Assembly (NCBI RefSeq): GCF_020085105.1
Contig: NC_058060.1
Span: 4,465,423-4,529,422, forward strand
Length of the DNA: 64,000 bases
Direction of reading: 5' to 3'
Source of the DNA: Siniperca chuatsi
Lineage: Eukaryota; Chordata; Actinopteri; Centrarchiformes; Sinipercidae
Numbering within the stretch: position 1 is the stretch's first letter; every line of letters starts with the position of its first letter. Shown here piece by piece: positions 31,102 through 41,484 of the stretch. The notes beneath the pieces are model-generated. The model had not been told where the DNA came from, ran no database searches, and saw only the letters and a program-made list of their open reading frames with translations. A program made the translations under genes and the position numbers.

Positions 31102-31655
31102 TAGTGATGGTTGGGTGAAGCCTTATGAAGCTTTGGGGTTTTCTTTCTATTTGTATCGGAAAAAATGGAGCAAGCACAGTGACATCTGGTGGCAAAACTT
31201 ATAGTAGCCCTTCAAGACTGGGACCTTGCTGATTTTAATGGTTCAGGCCTGTGTGTTACTATTATATATGTAATACTTTTGTTCATAAGTGCTGTATTAA
31301 ATTTGTTAGATGTTACAGTGCAATATCCAGCACCCTTCAGCATTACCAGTCACAGATGACCAAAACGCAAAGAGAGTACCAGCAGTCTTTGGAGAAGTGT
31401 AAAACATCTCAATCTCAACAATTCACGGAGCAACAGCACAGGATAGAAATGTTGCAGCCGTCTGTGGAACAGGCTCAGTCTCGGGTGTTGGAGAGGGAGC
31501 AGAGGGAGCGAGATGAGGCTCAGAAAGCAGCTCTCCTGCTGCAGAGCTCTGTGGACCAACTCATACAGCAGAAGCAGATTGAAGTAAGACTGTCCAAAAA
31601 GTCCTTATATAAAAATGTTTTGCTGACACGAAACATGAATGTAGCTTTTTTGGTC
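31102..31655 (+). mobile_element. hAT-like element (left half) carrying a spliced exon
   Basis: TAGTGATGGTTGGGTGAAGC at 31102 and the following 220 bases match 28010-28291, and 31595-31650 matches 28313-28370 (GCTGACACGAAACAT in both). The bases between 31327 and 31594 have no counterpart in the 28-kb copy, which instead has about 20 AT-rich bases. The right end of the element is missing. Confidence 0.65.
31331..31583 (+). pseudogene. Coiled-coil-encoding exon inside a repeat
   Basis: A 253-base exon-like block follows CAATATCCAG and is followed by gtaaga. It is open throughout in one frame (one base plus 84 codons), beginning TLQHYQSQMTKTQREYQQSL and ending SSVDQLIQQKQIE. It is rich in Gln, Glu, Lys and Leu with heptad spacing, so it predicts an alpha-helical coiled coil. 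I do not recognise the parent protein; a centrosomal or Golgi-type coiled-coil protein is the kind of source that would fit. Upstream intron phase 2 and downstream phase 0 are implied. The absence of stops in 84 codons contrasts with the decayed sequence around it. It could be a captured, now stranded, host exon, or a genuine exon of an unseen gene. Confidence 0.5.
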
Positions 31656-31659
31656 TAGT

Positions 31660-32590
31660 TTAGGCCCAGTCATACAGATACAGTCAAAAACTCCAGAACA
31701 AGGGAAGAAAAAATGTTTAAATCTCACATATTGTAGGATGTAAAATAGCAAAAAGCTTAACATCAACTGGCCTTACAAACATGCTGAGCCAGTGTCGTCA
31801 CTTCAACTACTGAGCATCCATATTTCAAAGGATAATCTATTATTTTCATGTCAAACAACGACAGGCCATGCTCTGTGTTTTTCTCTCTTGTAATATCTTT
31901 ATCATTTTGCTTTGTTGTGGCTCATAGCTGCACACATAATTCCTCTCCAGGACAGAATGTGAGTGGGTGGGAGGCTGTGGATGTGTTATGAAGGCCTCTT
32001 CAGAGAGACAGGCAGTCTTACATCAGGCCCACCGATGCCAGCTCAGATGCTCTATACATTTCCATTCATTAGAGACACAGTGGAGAATGTGGTGTGGTCA
32101 TGTGGAAGGGGAGGCATGCAGTTGGCAGGTAAAGTCATCTCTTCTAGTTTGTGTACATTTCTGGGGATTGTTCTTGTCTTCTTTATTTTATAGTACTTTT
32201 GTGTCTCACTGAATACCCACAAATCACAAGTGTGATAATTGCTTACAATAATCATTAAATTTGAATAAAATCAAATGGAGGCATCCAAATTATAAAAACT
32301 AAGTTTGTTTTTTTTGTGGGAGCTTTTTGCCTTTATTAGATAGGGACAGCTGAAGAGAGAAAGGAACACACTGTGTACTGTACTGAGAGGGGGCCCCTAT
32401 TAATGATTACACTGCCAAACAGCATGCTGGGTACGGCTCACTCTCCGTTGACTGTATACAGGATATTCAGGTGAAGAACAGTGGGTACAGCTCGCTCTCT
32501 GTCGCTCGCTACCATTGACTGTATACAGTGCATTCATGAACAGAGGAAGAAAGAGAGACCGGAGATGTAAGTTTGCCATTGTGTTTCGCT
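31660..32590. other. Non-coding stretch with a short imperfect tandem repeat
   Basis: At 32432-32533 the phrase GTACGGCTCACTCTC...TTGACTGTATACAG occurs twice in altered form, about 65 bases apart. Otherwise no feature was recognised. Confidence 0.4.
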
Positions 32591-32933
32591 AAACTCGAAC
32601 ATTTCAAACATCAGCTATGTAACGTTTATTTTCGGAATGAACCCTTTTGTTCCTGGAAATAGCCTGCTCAAAAATAGCTAGCTGTTAGCAACAACAGCAG
32701 CCAGTTGATTAACGTTATCTCATGTCTGCTATTAAATTAAGCGCTATTTTTGCTTGAAATTCACATCCCTAATTGTGTCCTGGGCATCACAATTCAATAG
32801 CCCTATCTCTGCCGAATCTGGGAATATAAGACATGTAAAAAAAAAAGGCAAAAGAAGACTTTCAGAATGAACGCTGTTGTTCCTTGAAATAGACTGATCC
32901 CAAATAGCTAAGTTAGCTATTAGCAATTACTAG

Positions 32934-34520
32934 GGCTGTGTTCAGAATAGCATACTAACGTACTATTCATACTAAGTATGACATCAAATTGAGTATATAG
33001 TCCGTTCCAACTGCATAGTATTTGAATTTTGTGTATGCAAGAAATTACCGGATGTATACTAGATTAGCAAGAATTTCTGTGTATATTGTTATACATATTC
33101 AAAAAATTCGAAAAATGCATTGTGTCTCTTCAGACTGTGCAATGGCTGTTAATATGTCACTTTACGTTTTAATGCTTTTTCAGGCGAATAAGTAACCATT
33201 TAGATTACCAATATGTAGTCACTTTATCCAAATAACATGATGAGATGTGAGGGAGCTGCTGGCTGGGTGAGACCGGTCATCAGTCATGTGAGTACTCTTC
33301 AGTGTGAACAGTCTGCTGGTAATGGCATACGTCATCGTTCATTTAGGCAGTATACTACAGAGCCCTCTAAAGGTCATGGCGAGAATTTCTTTGAGGACTA
33401 CTTTTACATTCCCTCGCAATATGTTTTTCATCACCTTGCAATATATTTGGGTTCTCTCACAGTACTTTTCTTCTTCCGTTCCTTTTGAGCCGTATGTCTA
33501 TTTGTAATGGAAGGTAGTTTGGAGATTCTCAAGTTAATGCATTTAGCAGTGTTTATGGACACCTCACCTTATATGATGTCCATTGCAAATAAGTTAGAAG
33601 TTAGAACATTATCAAACTTCTGGGTAGGAGCTGTATGTATAAGGAACATTAATTGTTGCTCCACAGTAACAGCAACAGGCCTGCTACTAAAACCTGTTTC
33701 AGCATTGAAGGTTACTTTAATTTGTTTTGTGCAAAGAACAGAGGTCCCTGTGCAAAAACGCAAAAAGCTTTCCAACTTGCGTTGGTCTACATTGCTGATG
33801 TATCTTTGCAAGTGGTTCAATGTTGTCTGCTCTTTCTGTGACTCAGCCACAGACTCTGTTTGCAGCATTTCAGTCCAGATCTTGTCTGCTACTTTTTTGA
33901 CTCGTACAAATACAGCACATTAGGTTGATGAGGTAGATTCAACTGCACATCTGTAATTCCACCTTTGGAGACATCTCCTTTTCCTCAGTGAAACTCCTCT
34001 GGGTACAGTACAGTACAGAGTACAGCAACTGTTCACGAATGAAACCGACAGCATCCAGCAGATTACATTACTGGAGAGACCTCTTGATCTAAGAATTTGT
34101 TTAAGTTTAGTTTAACTAATTACATAACCATGCATGCCTATTGAGATAGTACTGTATCAGCATACTTAATGCCCAGTTCAAAGTAAAATTCAATGAGCTG
34201 ATATACTGTGGCGTTGTGCTGGGAGCAGCTGAATGGAAATAGACATACGGCTCAGAAGGAATGGAAGAAGAAAAGTATTGTGAGGTTATGAAAAAATATT
34301 GCGAGGTAACGCAAAATTTATTGTGAGAGAACGCAAAACATTGCAAGGGAATACAAAACATTTTGCGAGGTAAAGTAGTAAAAGTAAAGTAAAGTAAAAT
34401 ATATTGCGAGGGAATGCAAAAGTAGTCCTCAAATAAATTCTCGCTGTGACCTTTAAGGGGCTCTGTAGTATGCAGTATGTATGTAGTAGGCAGTATGTTA
34501 GTATGCAATTTCGAACACAG
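32934..34520. mobile_element. Long terminal-inverted-repeat element, 1.6 kb
   Basis: The left end GCTGTGTTCAGAATAGCATA and the right end, inverted CTGTGTTCGAAATTGCATAC, are related inverted repeats. Longer inner arms, 33348-33505 and 34231-34480, are also inverted copies of each other, with words such as TATTGCGAGG repeated in the right arm. The 138-codon ORF at 33507-33923 lies in the loop but has no domain I recognise and no transposase-like motif. Target duplication is unclear. Confidence 0.6.
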
Positions 34521-34860
34521 TAAACAAAGTTAGGTATAAAAGGTCAAGACAAAGTTTCTATTTTTTTTTTTTTTACTTTCATGCCAATAAAGGCCTTTGA
34601 ATTGAATTTCTGATGGATTCATTCTGTCTTTTGAATCATCTCACTTAAGTTAAATGCTATATTTATCTATATTTATTAATGTATGTATATATTTATTGCA
34701 TTGATTTAAACAATTTACTCTTCTGCAAATTTTTTTTTTACCAAGGTTGCATCACCATTCAATAGCCCTGATTCTGCTGAATCTGGGAATATAAGACACT
34801 TAAGCCAAAAGAGGCTAGATTTTTGGAATGAATGTGCTGTTCCCAGAATTAGCCTGCAGT

Positions 34861-35998
34861 GAATTCCAGAAAACGAGTTTAGTGAAAACTCTTGAGTTTG
34901 TTAACCCTGAGATGAAGAAAACTCTGGGTTTTCAGTTCCAGAAAGAGTCCGTAGTCCGTATCAAAGCGTGTATCGAACCGCATTAATTAGCGGAGGTTTG
35001 TGTGCCCTTTTTTTTTATAAAACTGTGACTCTGTTTGTTAGAGCAGTTCCACTAAAATGTTTCTTGCACATAATGTGTAATCTCTATTTAAATTGTAAAA
35101 CTCCGTATGAAGCTTTAGACACGTAGGATCAATGAATAATTATTTCTATCACTCATGATGTGATTGGTTGCACTGATGGAACATAATTCTTATAATATTG
35201 GAGATTATATGTTAATATTTCTGAGTGAGCAGATCATAGTGCAGCTGCAGAATGTAGTTTGAAAGTGAGTTTGTTAAATAGGCTGCTTATAGTCTGAACA
35301 TGTTTTAACAGCATTTCAGTGACAATGTTTAAATTTACTATATTTGTTTAAGTAGCTGAAATAAAGCCACTGAATGCTGTTGAGCCAAGATCCAAATAGA
35401 AGTCTAAAATTCTACTACTGTATTTTAAATCTACTGTATTTTAACCTCAACACCTTTTCAAATCACCAAACAAATTATTAGGCTACTGCATTCAACTATA
35501 TTTTTCATATTCAGTTGCTGGCCCCTGTGTTTTGTCCCCATCAGATTAAAGCTGAACAAATATATTTAAAATGTAATATAGTCTACAGCTAAATACATAG
35601 TCAGATTCCACCACATTTCCATTAAGGAAATATAAGTCTGGTAAATGATGAATTAATGAACAGAGAATAAAACTTTGTGTTAATTTATTGATACTTTTCC
35701 CCGCTCTGGCTCTTTTTTTAACATAAATGTAGACAGTCTGTATATACTTGCATTAATATCTCTATGTCCATTGGATTAAATGGGAGGCTCTGCCTTTTAT
35801 TTACCTGCTGCCATGGTGAATCGTAATATCGGAGCTCCATTGATGATGGCTTTTTTCAGTCAAGCTTAACTCAGAGTGAACATACTCGGAGGTGATTGAA
35901 CTAACTCTCAGTTGTTCTGGAACTGAGTTTTCTATCTCAGGGTTCATCAACTCAGAGTTCAGGCTCAGAGTTTGCTAAACCTGCTTTCTGGAATAGAC
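34861..35998. mobile_element. Foldback element with about 90-bp arms
   Basis: The arm at 34863-34955 (ATTCCAGAAAACGAGTTTAG, then TTAACCCTGAGAT) is the reverse complement in outline of 35900-35997 (ATCTCAGGGTTCATCAACTC, then AACCTGCTTTCTGGAATA). The middle is AT-rich and non-coding. It splits modules B and A of the surrounding tandem duplication. Confidence 0.6.
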
Positions 35999-36431
35999 TC
36001 CTGGTCATGAATGACTAGGTATATAAAAAAAGCTAGATATAAAAGGTTCAGACAAAGTTTATTTTCTGATTAGGATTCATTGTCTTTTGAATCATTTTAC
36101 TTCAGTTAAATGCTATATTTATCTGTATTTATTTATATTTATTGCATTGATGAATAACAATTTTTCCTAGTATTTTCTGCTCATTTTGTACCAAGGTTGC
36201 CAATATCTCGAGGGCACTGTAAGTTGAAATTCTGAATAATCAGTATGGCTCAATCAGTATGAGTGTTAACACATGAAATGATCGACTTATCACTTGTAAG
36301 CAATTTTAAGTGTGATTATAATTGTCAGTTTCATCTTCCATCGTGGAAAGTGGATGATAGTGTGTCATCAGAGTTTAACCAATGACTATGACATCTTATC
36401 TTTGTTACAGACCATATTTGCTGATTCTAAC

Positions 36432-37661
36432 ATGCCTAAAGATAGCCGTGTCAAGCGGCTAGCTTGATATTGGGCAAACCACAGCCGTGTGCGAGACAAG
36501 GACTTGCCGGAGACACGAGCGGAGCGTCAGGCAAGCAATGCTGCACGCAATGCTAACATGAAGGCAGAGGAAACGCTTGAGATGCGAGCATAGCGTCAGG
36601 CAAGGGACACCGTGTGCCATCAGGAAGTGCACCGTGTGCGACTAGAGCAGGCGCACCATGACAATCGCAACCTTGCATGGTATGATGATACTGACTTCTT
36701 CCGACTTCATTCAACGCAAGCAGCCGCCAGTGGAGATTCTGGCAATTCATCTAGAGGATGAGCAGGTGATCACGTTCAGTGACCAAGGTTCTTCCCAGAA
36801 CCTCGTGGACTCAGGGTTCCCTGCAACAACACTCACTGCCTTTTTCGATGCCATGACTCAAAATTCCACACGTTGTATCCAGATGTATTTCAGCACTTCA
36901 CCAGATGGCTGACACAGTTGGGTTGCCTTCAGTCTTCATACTGTTGAGCTGTACTATCTCAGCATCATACTGTCCCGCCTGCCTGGGCCAACATGCTTCC
37001 AGCACCTTTGAGGTGTGGGTGATAGGGTCATGGAGACCTATCTGGCAGCCTGTATCACGCATGGCATTGTCATGCCAGGAGGTGAATTCTGTTATGGAGG
37101 AAGCTGCAAACACTGCATTTGGTCCGGCAGTGCGTGAGGTATTTGCCAGCATGTTCATGTTCATTCTCAGAGGGCAACACTTGCAGTTCTGGGAAAGGCA
37201 CAAGCGTGTGCTGTGCGAGGACTTCATGCACGCAGCAGGTGTGAATGAGCCAGATGAAGGCATTGTGAGTCAAGTGCTGCACAAGCTGAAGGACCATGAT
37301 GAGAGGCATGACTTTACGCTAAGCAAGAACTTCGGCCTCCCTGAGTCTGATCCAGTTCACGTTCAGCCTTGCATTCCCTGCGTCATCCAGCCCGAGACAG
37401 AGCACAATATACCGGAGCTTGAGGCTCATATCGCTGAGACAGAGGACCTTCTAAATGACAAACAGCGTGAGTGTGGAACAGGGCCTTGGCAAGATGATCG
37501 CAGTTGATGCAAGTGGTGGAACTGGGAAAACAGTCACATTGTCCCACATCCTTGACATAGTCCGAGCACAGGGCAAGGTAGCCCTTGCAACATCTGCAAG
37601 TGGCATTGTTGCTACCCTCCTGCCAAAGGGGCCACGCAAGGACTGTCTGTGTGGAGCATAA
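36432..37661 (+). pseudogene. Helitron Rep/helicase, N-terminal and Walker A parts
   Basis: The N-terminal part (36432-36730) has the Arg/Gln-rich repeats of Helitron proteins (RAERQASNAARNAN, then RQARDTVCHQEVH) with two stops. The frame 36905-37507 contains VREVFASMFMFILRGQHLQF and FMHAAGVNEPDEGIVSQVL, then ends in LNDKQRECG. After a frameshift near 37470 the PIF1-type helicase begins: IAVDASGGTGKTVTLSHIL with a Walker A GGTGKT, then QGKVALATSASGIVATLL, and stops at 37661. The HUH nuclease centre and helicase motifs II to VI are missing. The enzyme would have nicked and unwound DNA for rolling-circle transposition. This is a deleted, inactive copy. Confidence 0.8.
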
Positions 37662-37839
37662 CATAACTAACAACTTAGCATGTGGCTACCAAATTAACAG
37701 GTAAACACACCACAACAACAAAATCTCAGTGAACACACATCAGTACATGTATATCGTTATCGTTAACAAAACAGTCCTGTGCTTAGCCAAGTACACTGTT
37801 ACTCTATGTGAGGCCCAGTTGTTACGATACAGTCTGTCA

Positions 37840-38160
37840 GGAGGGAAAGAGAGGTGGCTTTGGTGCTGCTGTTAGCTGGTGGTCAGTCTGCTGAAGATGA
37901 GCCAAGCTGGGAAGAATTGTGGTTCCACTGTGGAAGCGTCTTTTGCTGTGCAGTATCCGCTTGTAGAGATCGGAGGAAGCCGGTCGCTCCATCTGTGGTT
38001 GTCCTTACAGAGTTAACTTGCTTTGTGCTCCTGTTAGCATGTGAAGTTAGCTGGCAGGCCTTGTACAACAGCCGTTGGTGCTAAACCTCGGTTCTGCTGC
38101 ATGTTTCTCCTCCGACAGATTACATGGCAAAGCCAGGAGAAGAGAGTTCAGGTGGGTGTA
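37840..38160 (+). other. GC-richer block with ATG and donor-like site
   Basis: After the helicase remnant, ATGGCAAAGCCAGGAGAAGA at about 38124 is followed by GTTCAG|gtgggt, so a short first coding exon is formally possible. No downstream exon was found. It may be sequence carried by the Helitron. No domain can be named. Confidence 0.2.
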
Positions 38161-38896
38161 TGCTAACAAACTACAAACGTGTGTGTACACCTTGCAAATA
38201 ACTTTGCTATCATTCCTATCTACCAATAGTATGGATAAATGTAAATACAGGCATCTGACAAACACATAAATATTGTAACTAACTAACAACATTAGGTTGT
38301 CCTGCATTACAATACCATAATACAGAAAGTTAAAATAAATCAAAAAATAAGCAACACATTTTTGACGAAACTGAAGTTATTTCATATTTTATGGCTACAG
38401 TTCAGTATCAAAATAGCGTGACATTGACCACAAACCACATGTAATGCAGGTTTTGCATTAATAAAGGGTGTCACACCCAGCCTTTCCAGTAATCATGGCA
38501 GCAGTGATTGTAGCCAGGCGAAGCAATAGCGCATCACAGTACATCATATGTGCACAGATGGCACGGACTGTACAATACCTGATATTCACCCTGAGGGAAT
38601 GAAACTGAAAAACATAAAATCTACTGCTGTGAGAAGCGAGGACGATGGTTACGCACTGCAACAGTACAGCACAGAGCAGCATTTAGAACATATCTTGAAA
38701 AACCTCACTACATAGCCAAGACATCACAGGTACAGTTCTTGGCCTGAACGGGCATGTGCTTTGAATGGGCACGCCCCGAACGGCAATGCACTAGTCTAAC
38801 TATAAATTAAGGAATCTCTGTATGTCATGGCATTGGCAAGCAGGGAACAGGGAAAGGATCCAAATGAGTGGTTTATTAAGAGCTTACTGATAGATA

Positions 38897-38985
38897 CAGG
38901 TAGGCAGACTGGTAGACAGGTACACAGGTTGGTAGGCAGGCAGGTAGGCATGCAAAAACAAGTAGCAGGCAGGCAGGCAGGCAGG
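38897..38985. repeat. Degenerate (GGCA)n/(GGTA)n repeat
   Basis: Short AGGTAGGCAGAC-type units run through this stretch and end in four perfect AGGC units. Confidence 0.7.
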
Positions 38986-38999
38986 ATTAAGTCCATAAG

Positions 39000-39860
39000 T
39001 CCGTAAGTCCAAAAGGCAGCCAAGTCTCAGCTCAGTCTTTCTCAACTACCTTAGGAGGTGTCTTCCATTTTGACCTTGGGACTTCCAGCCCATACTCATG
39101 GCAGATACTCCTGTATACTATGCCAGCTATGGCGTTCCATGTACACTGTTCCTGCCTGCATCTTACACCCTGCTACTGATCTTGTACTGAGTTCCTGTTC
39201 TTGTGCTGCCATGATTAGCACTTATGTGCTGTCCTTTAGTCCAGCCTTTTCCAGACACTGGTAGAATTTCGGTGGTACATGCTGTGCCGGGGCTTGTCTC
39301 TCTATGATGGTTCATCCTCCTCCTCCTGATCATCCTCAGGTTTCTGCTGCCTGAGGTATTCACTTAGCCGTTCATCATTGGGGGTCATCTTCCTGATGTA
39401 CTCCTGGATCTTTGTTGTTTCATCCTGGACAGTGGTTCTGACACTTACAAGTCCTCAGCCTCCCTCGTTCCTCCCTCGTTAGTGTACAGTCTCAGGGTTC
39501 TGGATTTGTGGTGAAACCCTTCATGCGTTGTGAGGAGCTTCCTTGTCTTGATATCAGTGGCTTTTATCTCCTCCTTTGGCCAGTTAATTATACCAGCGGG
39601 GTATCTGATGACAGGCAAGGTTTATGTGTTGATGGCTTGGATCTTGTTCTTCCCATTCAGCTGACTTTTCAGGACCTGTCTTACTCTGTGTAGGTATTTG
39701 GCTGTGGTTGACTTCCTTGCTGCCTCCTCCTGGTTTCCGTTTGCCTAGTTCAACCCCCTCGGTTCTGATCATTCATCTCAGCATAGGATTTATTGGCATC
39801 TAGCAGTGAATTTGAAACCAACTGAATACAGCTCGCCCTTTCAAGTGTGTAGGAGACTAT
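39000..39860. other. Non-coding stretch upstream of LINE fragment
   Basis: No recognised domain on either strand. The text may include an unrecognised internal part of the LINE whose C-terminus follows at 39883. Confidence 0.35.
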
Positions 39861-39882
39861 ATTTTAGACCTTGTAATCCCTT

Positions 39883-40680
39883 ATGAACCCTCTTTTGTCT
39901 GTTTCTGAGTCCAGGATGAAAACTAAGGGGGACAGAGCTTTTGCTATCAGGGCCCAGAGGCTCTGGAACAATTTGCCCGAAGAAATGAGGTTGTCTGAGT
40001 CAGTGTCATCGTTTAAGTCTCTTCTCAAAACACATTTTTATCGAAAAGCATATCCTGATTTGATACCTGAACTGGCTGTTTATTTTTTTGCTTTTGTGTA
40101 TTTTTGTCACAGTCTGTCATGTTCTCTCCAGCCACTCCCCTTCACTATGCACTCCCTCACCTGAGCACTGATTCCATGCACCTGTCACCTATCACACACC
40201 TGCACTTCAGTCACTCTACTCCCCGATAGAACGCTAGTTCCCCTGAATCATTAAACGCCTAGGACTCCCTTTTCCTGAGCAGACTACCACCAGTACCCAG
40301 TACCTCTTCTCTGGCTCCTTCGTGCTCCTGTTCTCCGTGTGTGGCACTCCAGCTCCTGGTCCCGTGTGTCTCTCGTCTTCCGTGTGTATCACTCCAGTCT
40401 CCTGGCCCGTGTGGACCGGCTCCTCTGTGCTCCGCCACTCGACTCCAGAACTCTGCCACATCCATTCAAAGGACAGTATACTTCCTTCCATTCACTATCG
40501 ACGTACTTGTGCTTCAATAAACTATATCATACCCTTCCTTGTGTCTCCGGCCAGTTCTGTCCGTAACAATTTTATGTATTTCATTTATTTCATCATTCAC
40601 ATGGTATTTTATTTCTCTTGTTGTGAAGCACTTGGTACTTTGTTTTGCTAAGTGCTCTATAAATTTTTATTATTTTATAT
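39883..40680 (+). pseudogene. LINE ORF2 C-terminus, interrupted by a solo LTR
   Basis: The plus frame reads KGDRAFAIRAQRLWNNLPEE, then SVSSFKSLLKTHFYRKAYPD. This is the far C-terminus of L2/CR1-type ORF2 proteins (the RAFxxxAPxLWNxLP region). The 3' UTR is split at 40104 and resumes at 40569, running to the tail GCTCTATAAATTTTTATT near 40670. The coding part is too short for activity. Confidence 0.75.
40105..40568 (+). mobile_element. Solo LTR with 5-bp TSD, inside a LINE
   Basis: A 464-bp unit begins TGTCACAGTCTGTCATG and ends GTTCTGTCCGTAACA. It is flanked by ATTTT at 40100-40104 and at 40569-40573. A CAATAAACTA signal lies near 40516. It is a Gypsy-type solo LTR that landed in the 3' UTR of a LINE already in place. 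Confidence 0.85.
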
Positions 40681-40684
40681 GGTG

Positions 40685-41480
40685 GCCGCGAAACTCGTGA
40701 AGGCCCTATCTAGAGCCAGTATTTGGTTTGTCTGTTCTGGGCTACTGCAGAAACATGGCGGACTTAATGGAAGGGGACTACTCCCTCTGTAGATATAAAG
40801 AGCTTATTCTAAGGTATTTGGAAAAAACAATTATTTTCAGGTGATTATACACTAATGAAAACATACTTATGAATATTACATTCCATTTCTGCCATATTCT
40901 GCAAATAGAACCCCCTAAATTGTACACACTGGCCTTTTAACTGGCTTAACTTCAAAGCATCTTACAGTTTTCTTCCTGTATGAAAATAATGACATCAAAA
41001 TGTAATTTACTGACCAACATCGCTGTGTAACTGTTTTTGTAAAAACAGATGTTGGGTGTATGTGTTGGACATTTAAGTGAAATGCAAAGTGTTCTGCTGT
41101 GCTGGTGGTAATGTTCTGTCTCCAGAACTGAAGAACAGTTGCTCTGCTGCAGTGTTCGTACTGAGGACACCCATCGTTATCCAAAACACTGTTGTTTTTT
41201 GAAGATGAACTACAAGATAAATTGTATACACGCGCTGTATTCTGTCTAAACTGTGCCTTTACATCAGAGTTGTTCACTCACCCCTACTGCCATCCCATGC
41301 ATAATGTTAGCTTCCAACAGACAAACACATTGGATAAGTGTATTTTTTAAATGCAAATACAGTATATACAAATAAGTATATAAGACCGCATATCAGGTGT
41401 GTTTAAATGGCTACAGTGCAATGAAAATGCATTTGCGACTTCCCACTTTCCTATATTTTTGCATATTTGTCACAGAATGA
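40685..41480. other. Non-coding stretch
   Basis: No recognised feature. The minus ORF of 120 codons at 40915-41277 has no domain-like content. Confidence 0.4.
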
Positions 41481-41484
41481 AAGG

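Larger units (their letters stand above)
32628..36197. repeat. Old tandem duplication (modules A, B, C) split by two elements
   Basis: Module B (GAATGAAC...TTGTTCC...GAAATAG, then AAATAGCTA) occurs at 32628-32692, 32862-32926 and, shortened, at 34833-34858. Module C (CAATTCAATAGCCCT...GAATCTGGGAATATAAGACA) occurs at 32788-32835 and 34747-34795. Module A (ATAAAAGGT...TTTTGAATCAT...ACCAAGGTTGC) occurs at 34527-34746 and 36036-36197. The inverted-repeat elements at 32934-34520 and 34861-35998 separate the modules. Confidence 0.6.
36420..38794 (+). mobile_element. Helitron remnant
   Basis: Plus-strand coding traces of a Helitron Rep/helicase (36432-37660) are followed by about 1.1 kb of non-coding DNA ending near GGCAATGCACTAG at 38794. 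Helitrons end in CTRR and make no target duplication; CTAG fits. A similar terminal block ending ATTGCACTAG is at 44410-44510. The 5' TC end was not located and the typical 3' hairpin is poor, so the 3' border is tentative. Confidence 0.6.

Noticed and set aside
37383..37673. Minus-strand Cys-rich ORF of 96 codons
   Set aside because: It is the antisense of the Helitron Walker A region.
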